Below, in pieces: positions 33,303 to 39,676 of a DNA stretch of 39,676 nt. The notes below the pieces were generated by a model that made no database searches, was not told where the DNA came from, and worked only from the letters and a program-made list of their open reading frames with translations. Both the position numbers and the translations under genes were made by a program. Every line of letters starts with the position of its first letter. The stretch's first letter is position 1. The DNA comes from Pirellula sp. (GTDB lineage: Bacteria; Planctomycetota; Planctomycetia; Pirellulales; Pirellulaceae), in NCBI GenBank assembly GCA_021299695.1, contig JAJTEK010000048.1, positions 1 to 39,676 of the forward strand, in the 5' to 3' direction.

Positions 33303-35915
33303 TTGTCCTCTCTTCATCCCCAAGTCATGGAGTCCCGGCAACAACTTGCCGAGGCACGACTCAAGTCGGCGAACCTTCATTCGTCCGGTAATACCGGTCT
33401 GCAAGTCTGTCTAGCGTGGGCCGATTCCGTCGATGCGATCGTGCATCGACTTATCGCCGTGGCTTGCCAAGAGGAAAATGCAGATCCATCAAAGTTCGCT
33501 TTTTTAGCCCTAGGCGGATACGGGCGACGGGACCTCGCTCCGTACTCCGACTTGGATTTGATGCTTCTGCATAACCAACTGCCAGAGAAGGCCCTCCAGG
33601 CCATCGCCCGTCGCGCTTCGCAAATGATCGGCGATACTGGCTTTCAACTCGGCTTCTCCGTGAGGACCCCTTTCCAATGCCGACAATTGGCTTGGACCGA
33701 CGCCCAAGTCTTGACATCCCTAGTCGAGATGCGGCTCGTCTACGGCTCCCAGTCCCTATTCGAGTCGTTCGAAAACTCGTTCAAAAATGGAGCAAAACTC
33801 CGATGGCGGTCGTTGGCTTCCATGATCGAAAAGGAACGACTCGACGAGCGCCGCAAATACGGTGAGACCGAGTTCTTGCTCCACCCGAACGTCAAACGCT
33901 CTAGGGGGTGTCTGAGGGATGTTCAGATTGTTCGCTGGATCGGATTTGTATGCTTTGGCGAAAAAAATCCCGAACACTTGCGCGACGTCGGCCTTCTGGC
34001 CGAAGAAGATTATGCGCCGATCCAAGAAGGATACGATTACCTCCTGCGACTGCGAAACCAACTCCATTTCCTAGCAGGTCGAGCACTCGATTCACTCGAC
34101 CGATCCAAACAGATGGAGCTCTCGAAGTGGATGGGATTCCAAGGTCGAGAGGGGGTCTTGCCCGTCGAGGAATTCATGACGCAATTCTTCGATATGACCA
34201 GCGAACTGCGATACAGTTCCGCGAATTTCGTCGGCATGGCCCGCTCGCGTTTGACCCCCTTTGGCTTCCTGTACCGATTTCTAAGCCTCTCGGCTGGCAA
34301 GAACCTGCGGCTTGGACTCAAAGAAGTCTGGGCCAACGGAAAAGGACTCGAACGTATCCAAGAGGATCCCGGCATGGTCCTGGAATTGATGCAAATCGCC
34401 AACCGACACCAACGACGCATCGAACACAAAACCTGGCGCACCATCCGCAAAGGAATGCTCAAACGGGCCGATAAGCCGGTCGGAAAAGAAGCCATCGCCC
34501 GGTTCCTTGGACTCATGAGCACTCCAGGAAGACTCGGTGAAATCCTCCGCCGATTGCACGAACTGCGCGTGCTCGAACAAATCATCCCCGCAGTCCGCCA
34601 TACGCGCTCGTTGCTCCAGTTCAACGAGTACCACAAATACACCGTCGATGCCCACTGCATCCGTAGCGTCGAGTGCGTCGAGGAATTCGCCAAGCGCAAC
34701 GATTTCCTAGGTGAACTCTACAGGAAATCCAAACAGAAACTCATCCTGCACCTGGCCTTGCTCCTGCACGATCTCGGAAAAGGCTTCGTTGAAGATCACT
34801 CCGAAGTAGGGTTGCGCATCGCCGATGAGACCTCCCAAATTCTCGGCCTGGGCGAAGCGGATCGGGAACTGATCTGCTTTCTGGTCCACCAACACCTGAT
34901 CATGACCCTGACGGCCTTTCGCTTCGATCTGACCCAACTCTCGACGACCGTTAAGTTCGCTCAACAGGTCGGATCGCTCGAGCGGTTGCAACTCCTGACG
35001 CTTCTTTCCTGCGCTGACCTTGCCGCAGTCGGGCCCGGTGCACTCAACGACTGGAAACTCAATCTGATCCATCAACTCTACGATGCGACCGCCTCGCAGT
35101 TGCAATCCGGCGAACCCCTCGAGCACCAAGTCTCCGCCAAAGAAGCGATCAGAAAATCGGTCCTCGATCTGCTCTTGCCCCAGGAGAGATCAAGCCAAAT
35201 CTGGATCGATCGAATCGCCGCAATCCCAACGACCTACCTGTTCCAGAATAAACCCCATGAATTGGTCCAGGAACTGCGCCTGATCCATGAACTCTCCCCC
35301 GAAAAACCAGTCCAAGTTTGGGCAGAGTACCTCTCCGATCGCGATGCGAGCGAATACTCCGTGGCGGTCGACCCGTCGAGAACCTCCGGCCTGTTCCAAC
35401 GTATCACCGGAGCCATGGCCAGCCAACGACTCAGCATCCTCTCGGCCGAAATCCACTCTCTCCCCGATAGCGCCGCCTGGGACCGTTTCCTGGTCGATGA
35501 CCCAGACTTCCAAGGAGCACCCGTCCCGAGCCGTTTAGAACAAGTCTGCCAAGCGATCGTCAAAGCGGTCGAAGCCCCCGAGCCGATCACGCCCAATTTT
35601 CGCAGAACCTGGAAAGGATCAGCCTCCGAGGAATCCGCCGCTTCTCGATTGCAACCGACCCAAGTCCGCTTCGATAACTCCAGCTCCGATCTGTTTACCA
35701 TCATCACCGTCTTTGCCTACGATCGCATCGGACTGCTCTACGACATCTCGAAAATCCTCTCGGATTTTCAACTCGATCTCCAGGTCGCAAAAGTCAGCAC
35801 CCATCTCGATCAAGTCGTCGACGTCTTCTACGTCACCGATGCCGAAGGCAACAAAATCACCGAATCGACCTACTTGTACACCCTGCGACAAGCTCTCCTG
35901 CGAGCCATCGAATAA
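33303..35915 (+). CDS. glnD: Bifunctional uridylyltransferase/uridylyl-removing enzyme (GlnD)
   Basis: Glutamine sensor that adds UMP to PII when glutamine is low and removes it when high. 870 residues, typical. Domains: nucleotidyltransferase (about 60-250) with GGYGRRDLAPYSDLD (71-85); the GlnD-specific linker helices with FLLHPNVKRSRGCLRDVQ; HD uridylyl-removing domain (about 440-600) with LLLHDLGKG (His489-Asp490) and FLVHQHL; two ACT domains, the first around EYSVAVDPSRTSGLFQRITGA and the second around residue 798 on (FTIITVFAYDRIGLLYDI). A TTG at 33303 is the first start in the open frame; ATG at 33327 is an alternative. It lies 37 bases after glnB, so the modifier and its target are probably cotranscribed. 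Confidence 0.95.
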   Translation: MSSLHPQVMESRQQLAEARLKSANLHSSGNTGLQVCLAWADSVDAIVHRLIAVACQEENADPSKFAFLALGGYGRRDLAPYSDLDLMLLHNQLPEKALQAIARRASQMIGDTGFQLGFSVRTPFQCRQLAWTDAQVLTSLVEMRLVYGSQSLFESFENSFKNGAKLRWRSLASMIEKERLDERRKYGETEFLLHPNVKRSRGCLRDVQIVRWIGFVCFGEKNPEHLRDVGLLAEEDYAPIQEGYDYLLRLRNQLHFLAGRALDSLDRSKQMELSKWMGFQGREGVLPVEEFMTQFFDMTSELRYSSANFVGMARSRLTPFGFLYRFLSLSAGKNLRLGLKEVWANGKGLERIQEDPGMVLELMQIANRHQRRIEHKTWRTIRKGMLKRADKPVGKEAIARFLGLMSTPGRLGEILRRLHELRVLEQIIPAVRHTRSLLQFNEYHKYTVDAHCIRSVECVEEFAKRNDFLGELYRKSKQKLILHLALLLHDLGKGFVEDHSEVGLRIADETSQILGLGEADRELICFLVHQHLIMTLTAFRFDLTQLSTTVKFAQQVGSLERLQLLTLLSCADLAAVGPGALNDWKLNLIHQLYDATASQLQSGEPLEHQVSAKEAIRKSVLDLLLPQERSSQIWIDRIAAIPTTYLFQNKPHELVQELRLIHELSPEKPVQVWAEYLSDRDASEYSVAVDPSRTSGLFQRITGAMASQRLSILSAEIHSLPDSAAWDRFLVDDPDFQGAPVPSRLEQVCQAIVKAVEAPEPITPNFRRTWKGSASEESAASRLQPTQVRFDNSSSDLFTIITVFAYDRIGLLYDISKILSDFQLDLQVAKVSTHLDQVVDVFYVTDAEGNKITESTYLYTLRQALLRAIE

Positions 35916-35966
35916 GCACTCGAAGCACCGCAGTCGAGCCGATGGATCTAACCTCGATCTAACCTC

Positions 35967-38225
35967 ATGAAACTCCCAATGTTTTTCCAACCAAGCATCC
36001 TAGCGGTGTTTGCAAGTCTGCTTGCATTCGCTGGGTTTTCTCTCGCTGGCCAATCGGTCTGCCTTGCCCAGGGCGATAGTGAACCGAGGCGAATCGAGAT
36101 CATTTTTCCCGTTCGCTACCAGGTTTTTCAGCGACGCTACGAGGTTCCTCAATTGGCCCACAACCACCATCCAGGAGGGCCTGCAAAAGGGTATGCACAA
36201 GTCGCCATGGGATTGAGAATCCCAAGCGACAGCCGTCAGAAAGTGCTCTACCGAATCCGCAATGAACAACAGCCAGAGCATCAGCTACAACAATCGGCTT
36301 GGAAGCTGGCCACCGTGATGGACCGGACCGATGGCCAGCAGCCTCCAGAGGGCATCACGCAAATCGTCATTCCGGTTCCGGCCGGCGGTTGGTATTGGGT
36401 CGATCTTCGAGTCGAGTTTGATGGACAGAGTGTCGGGCAAGCCACTTCGGAGCCTTTCGGGGTCGGAGAGGTATTTCTCATCGCCGGGCAAAGCTATGCG
36501 ACGAATTGCAACGATGAGCGGTTGCAAGTCACCGATCCGGCAGAGCGTGTGGTTGCCTACAATCTCAAGTCGCAAACTTGGAAAGTTGCCCATGATCCTC
36601 AGCCGACGGGCGACTCGAGCGACGGGGGGGCGATTTGGCCACCCCTTGGGGACTTGCTCGCTCAGTGCTACGACATTCCTATCGGATTTGTCAATGTCGC
36701 TGTCGGAGCGACTTCGACAAGCCAATGGAAAACCGATGGTGAGCTTTTCCAACGCCTCATCCAAGCCGGAACGGAGCTGAAGGATTTTCGCGCTGTTCTA
36801 TGGCAACAAGGTGAATCGGATGTCATCGAGAAAACTACGACGGCAACTTATGTCGAGCGACTCATCGGGTTTCGAGCACAAGCCGACCGCGTTTGGGGTA
36901 GCTCAAGACCGTGGATGCTTGCGAAATCGACGCTGCATCCAACGGTTTACAACGACCCAGTCGGTGAAGCGAACATTCGCCATGCGATCGATACGTTGAT
37001 CGCTTCGCATGGGTTCATGCAAGGTCCGGACACAGACCGGCTCGACGGTGCCAATCGAGGGCCCATGCAAAGCAGGCGTCACTTTACTGGACTCGGTCAA
37101 CGGAATGCTGCTGCAATGTGGTTTGCTGCCATCACCAAAGAACTCGATGCCCCCAAGCCGCTTTACAGAGCTCAAGTCCCAAAACTCACCGATCTGCATC
37201 TTCGCTCGCCAGCTTGGAAATCACCGACCGTCTATCGCGAAAGCTCCGTTTTGCTTCAAGACCAACAGGGGGCCAATAACGCTCGGTTGGCGTTTCCTGC
37301 GGAGGAGATTTTGCAAGTTCGCACAGCGCTTGGGTTGGAATCCTTTCAAGAAGGTACCCATTGGACTTTAGACCCGACGAAGTCTGTTTTGCAATGGGTC
37401 GGGCAACCGCCGGTCAGGACCATCGGATTGGATCAGCTTTTTTTGCCCGCTGGATCGCCCAACAGTTACAAACACCGGTCAGGAAATCCTGAGGAAAATT
37501 TGCTATATGCACCGGGGAAGTGGTTCCATGAGCGCAATATCGAAATCACCTACCGTCGGGCCGATTCCATCGCGATCCCAACAGGCACGTCGCCCAAGTC
37601 TCTGGAAAAGACACTCAGGAAGCTCAGGGCCAAATCGAACGTGGTCATCGGGGTCAGTGGCGATAGCATCTCGACCGGATTGGACGCTTCGGCCACGACC
37701 TTGACCGAGCCGAATCAACCGGGTTACCCGGATTTGGTCGCAGCGCAACTTGTGCACGATTTCGATTGCCCGATCGACTTGGTCAACCGCTCGGTAGCCG
37801 GTTGGAGCATCGCCAACGGGCTTGCAGATCTAGAAAAGCTCTTGGAGTCAAAACCCGATCTGCTCATCGTGGCCTACGGGATGAACGATGTCGGAAGGCG
37901 AGATCCGGTGTGGTTCGCAGAACAAGCGCGCAAGCTTCAGGTTCGAGCCAAGGAATTGCTACCCGAGCTCGAAATACTATGGGTTGCACCGATGCTAGGG
38001 AATCGCGAGTGGATCCACACTCCACGCGAGATGTTTTTCGTTTACCGCGATGCTCTTCGGGGGGTTGTACAAGAGGGTGAATCGCTTGCCGATCTGACAG
38101 AGGTGTGGGATATCTTATTGCAGCGCAAGCACGATTTGGATTTGACCGGTAATGGGCTGAACCATCCTAACGATTTTGGACATCGGCTCTATGCACAAGC
38201 CATCTTGGAATGCTTGAATAAATAG
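35967..38225 (+). CDS. Secreted protein with two SGNH-type esterase domains
   Basis: 752 residues, exported (signal peptide about 1-35, ending SVCLAQG). First domain (about 165-390) is of the sialate O-acetylesterase/SASA type: GEVFLIAGQSYATNCND with nucleophile Ser in GQS, NVAVGATSTSQW, LWQQGESD (block with Gly-Glu-Ser-Asp) and a late HFTGLGQRNA with His. Second domain (about 550-752) is GDSL/SGNH hydrolase: GVSGDSISTG (nucleophile Ser in GDS), NRSVAGWSIANG, IVAYGMNDVGRRDP (block III Asn) and GLNHPNDFGHRLYAQ (block V Asp/His-like N-H-P-N-D-F-G-H). An all-beta linker (about 400-545) separates them. It may remove acetyl groups from two positions on polysaccharide; the substrate is unknown. Confidence 0.85.
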   Translation: MKLPMFFQPSILAVFASLLAFAGFSLAGQSVCLAQGDSEPRRIEIIFPVRYQVFQRRYEVPQLAHNHHPGGPAKGYAQVAMGLRIPSDSRQKVLYRIRNEQQPEHQLQQSAWKLATVMDRTDGQQPPEGITQIVIPVPAGGWYWVDLRVEFDGQSVGQATSEPFGVGEVFLIAGQSYATNCNDERLQVTDPAERVVAYNLKSQTWKVAHDPQPTGDSSDGGAIWPPLGDLLAQCYDIPIGFVNVAVGATSTSQWKTDGELFQRLIQAGTELKDFRAVLWQQGESDVIEKTTTATYVERLIGFRAQADRVWGSSRPWMLAKSTLHPTVYNDPVGEANIRHAIDTLIASHGFMQGPDTDRLDGANRGPMQSRRHFTGLGQRNAAAMWFAAITKELDAPKPLYRAQVPKLTDLHLRSPAWKSPTVYRESSVLLQDQQGANNARLAFPAEEILQVRTALGLESFQEGTHWTLDPTKSVLQWVGQPPVRTIGLDQLFLPAGSPNSYKHRSGNPEENLLYAPGKWFHERNIEITYRRADSIAIPTGTSPKSLEKTLRKLRAKSNVVIGVSGDSISTGLDASATTLTEPNQPGYPDLVAAQLVHDFDCPIDLVNRSVAGWSIANGLADLEKLLESKPDLLIVAYGMNDVGRRDPVWFAEQARKLQVRAKELLPELEILWVAPMLGNREWIHTPREMFFVYRDALRGVVQEGESLADLTEVWDILLQRKHDLDLTGNGLNHPNDFGHRLYAQAILECLNK

Positions 38226-38305
38226 TGATTGGACCACGCGTCCCTCTGACGCCGGACTTCTCGTGAGCCTGGGAAGATCGGGATGCAGATTGCTACCCTG
38301 GCTGT

Positions 38306-38415
38306 TTTCCTTTGCGTCCTTTGCGCCTTTGCGGTGAAACTCACGCTCCCGAGTAGCAACTAGGACCGTCAGAAGAAGGTTTCTCGCCAAGGCGCGAAGC
38401 TCGCAAAGAGAGAAA
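38306..38415. repeat. Palindromic intergenic element (CTTTGCG-type), inverted arms
   Basis: The left arm (38306-38341, TTTCCTTTGCGTCCTTTGCG...) and right arm (38379-38415) are imperfect inverted copies about 35 bases long, separated by about 37 bases. Related to 27597-27724. It lies just after the double-esterase gene. Confidence 0.65.
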
Positions 38416-38474
38416 GCTCGAATCAGTATTTCATAGTGCAACACGTTGATATCTTGTTCTCATCACATTGTTCG

Positions 38475-38517
38475 TGCGTTTTCTCGCACTCGTGCTCAGT
38501 CCGCCGCGGCGGACGGT
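38475..38517. repeat. REP-like core copy 2 with perfect palindrome GTCCGCCGCGGCGGAC
   Basis: The 16-base perfect palindrome is at 38499-38514, preceded by CTCGCACTCGTGCTCA, the same arrangement as the minus strand at 6677-6712. The rest of 38226-38670 shows no supportable gene; small frames here run through the repeats. Confidence 0.6.
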
Positions 38518-38670
38518 ACCCACTTCACCTCCAAGCTGCTCGATGCATCGATCGAAGTCAGCATGGACGGTCGTGGACGCGCGACAGGCTGTTTGAAGAA
38601 GAAAAACATAATGGATTCATTGCTCATTCAACGGAAATGGTGGCTGGCTCTCTTTTCTCTTTCGCTTTGA

Positions 38671-39027
38671 CTATATGAAACCTCCACCGATTAGGATCAC
38701 TGCGAGGATCAAGGCTACAATTACGCCTAGCAAACACGACGCGAAAAATCGCGTTGGCATACTTGCACGCAAGCAGTGAAAAAACGGAATGCCGATGAGT
38801 GAGCCAAAACCGAGGATCGCCAAATTGACATTGGGAAAAGAACCGCATGCGATTCGTTCATCAATTGATAATTGAATAAGTCCAACACCGATCGCAACGA
38901 ACACGAAATCCATCATCAACTCGAGGATCGAAAATGTCCACCTTCTATCTTTGTCTGGCACTTTGATTACTGCCGCATACGTCCGAGTCGATCGGTTCCC
39001 ATTCATCACACTCACATCGATATTCAT
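38671..39027 (-). CDS. Small multi-helix membrane protein of unknown function
   Basis: 118 residues with three predicted membrane helices: about 37-54 (MMDFVFVAIGVGLIQLS), 68-85 (LAILGFGSLIGIPFF) and 94-118 (SCLLGVIVALILAVILIGGGFI). An in-frame ATG seven codons later is also possible. No family recognised. The start coincides with the point where RHS-like homology ends on the same strand, so the gene sits immediately behind a decayed RHS remnant. It might be a leftover immunity-type gene, but this is speculation. Real-gene confidence is moderate and rests on the strong hydrophobic pattern. Confidence 0.5.
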   Translation of the reverse strand: MNIDVSVMNGNRSTRTYAAVIKVPDKDRRWTFSILELMMDFVFVAIGVGLIQLSIDERIACGSFPNVNLAILGFGSLIGIPFFHCLRASMPTRFFASCLLGVIVALILAVILIGGGFI

Positions 39028-39345
39028 TTAGGTAGTCGGCGATCGTTTGCTTTTCCATCTGCACATAGACCACCGAGCCTCCCGTCCCGGTTCGCGCGAC
39101 TCGGCGTCCAAGCGCGTCGTACTGGAAATTCACGTCCGCTGTCCCGTTGGCATCGATGTCGATGAGCATGCTTGAGTCTGGAGGTGGGAGGAGAAGCATA
39201 GATCTTCGTTGTCAGCCGTTGTCCCGGCGGCGGTGACCCCGTAGCCGCTCATGACCCCCGTGATCTACTCGGAGGTCTTGATCTTGTTCGCGTCCCAAGT
39301 GTAACCCAAATCCCCGATACTGGTTCGGTTGTTCACGATTGAACC
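39028..39345 (-). pseudogene. RHS/YD-repeat protein remnant
   Basis: Fragment of an RHS-repeat protein, a large polymorphic-toxin or surface protein class. On the minus strand the piece reads NNRTSIGDLGYTWDANKIKTSE, then a TAG stop at 39265-39267, continues in the same frame as ITGVMSGYGVTAAGTT, then shifts frame to DIDANGTADVNFQYDALGRRVARTGTGGSVVYVQ and QTIADY. YTWDAN and YDALGRRVAR are classical YD-repeat phrases. With an in-frame stop and a frame change within 320 bases it cannot encode a working protein. It lies between a PD-(D/E)XK fragment and a small membrane protein gene. Confidence 0.8.
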
Positions 39346-39351
39346 GTATGG

Positions 39352-39676
39352 CTATGAAGACGATCGGTTTCGAATCATTTCCTGGAGGAATTGGGCACGC
39401 TGCTGGAGTTCCTCAAGTGACTTGCCTCGAAGCTCTTCATCGGAACTGATCTGCAGCCGCAGCAGCTCTTCCAAAGTTCGAATCAACTCTATCCTGACAC
39501 GGGCCTCACCGCGGGCCTCGCCTCTGGCCTCGCCTTCTTCGAAAGCTGTTTGGATTCGAGTGTTCTCGTCGAGTTCCCATTTCAGCCGTGCATCGTAATG
39601 TCGACGTTGGTCTGGCGTTCGTGAAATCATCTCTAGTACTCCTACGGCTCGTTTAAAAACGGGATCTGGCAATCGA
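39352..39676 (-). CDS. PD-(D/E)XK nuclease family transposase (Rpn/PDDEXK_2-like), C-terminal part, cut by right edge
   Basis: The visible 107 codons are open to the right edge, so this is the end of a longer gene. DPVFKRAVGVLEMISRTPDQRRHYDARLKWELDEN is the characteristic C-terminal stretch of Rpn/PDDEXK_2 transposase-family proteins, followed by a charged coiled coil with GEARGEARGEAR repeats and ELLRLQISSDEELRGKSLEEL. The nuclease domain would be outside the window. These genes are multi-copy in planctomycetes and change rapidly. Start cannot be set. Confidence 0.75.
   Translation of the reverse strand, partial: RLPDPVFKRAVGVLEMISRTPDQRRHYDARLKWELDENTRIQTAFEEGEARGEARGEARVRIELIRTLEELLRLQISSDEELRGKSLEELQQRAQFLQEMIRNRSSS

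Noticed and set aside
38436-38678. Plus-strand frames of 74-80 codons
   Set aside because: They are built on the REP-like repeat and have no independent support.

Overview
The window looks like a chromosomal segment of a planctomycete (Pirellulales/Rhodopirellula-like). The evidence is moderate-to-high GC, scattered short operons on both strands, many secreted proteins with families common in that phylum (DUF1573, DUF3472, SGNH/sialate-esterase-type proteins, planctomycete-style RHS repeats), few obvious Shine-Dalgarno sites, and intergenic DNA full of palindromic and simple repeats. The phylum call is an inference from gene content; no rRNA or tRNA gene was recognised. Layout. (1) Positions 1-3312, minus strand: a cbb3-oxidase maturation operon, fixH/ccoH, then a SafE/TauE-like membrane protein, then a CcoI/FixI copper P-type ATPase that runs off the left edge. 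No oxidase structural genes are present. (2) Positions 3760-5451, plus strand: an FHA-GAF-PP2C signalling phosphatase. (3) Positions 5452-9350: an accessory, repeat-rich island with three minus-strand genes (secreted unknown protein, SAM methyltransferase, LRAT-domain protein) separated by MITE/REP-like palindromes, a duplicated 142-bp repeat and a possible attC-like palindrome. (4) Positions 9349-24061: mostly housekeeping and secreted genes: IscA/ErpA, a tiny basic protein, FabZ-like dehydratase, DUF3472 protein, secreted esterase, TPR protein, methyltransferase, unknown protein, inositol monophosphatase, a large secreted unknown protein, DksA-like zinc finger protein, PyrB, PurC, a DapA-family protein, a Tat-exported phosphoesterase and an MFS transporter. 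(5) Positions 24256-31725: a frameshifted/deleted lpxD, a divergent FtsQ/POTRA-like protein, a DUF1573 protein, the alpha-E + circularly permuted ATP-grasp pair, a sugar-phosphate isomerase-like TIM barrel, and a TPR protein. (6) Positions 32007-38225, plus strand: hisA, glnB (PII), glnD (PII uridylyltransferase), then a large double-esterase secreted protein. (7) Positions 38226-39676: a decayed mobile/variable region with a palindromic repeat element, a small membrane protein, an RHS remnant with an in-frame stop, and the C-terminal end of a PD-(D/E)XK (Rpn-like) transposase-family protein cut by the right edge. Functional links. The first operon supplies copper and assembly functions for a microaerobic cytochrome oxidase. 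glnB and glnD form a complete PII sensing pair. The ATP-grasp and alpha-E genes form the core of a conserved but poorly characterised peptide-ligase-type system. The most notable anomalies are the broken lpxD, the structured palindromic elements in the 5.4-9.3 kb island, the FtsQ-like protein in a phylum known for lacking FtsZ, and the two-esterase fusion protein. No CRISPR array or prophage was seen.
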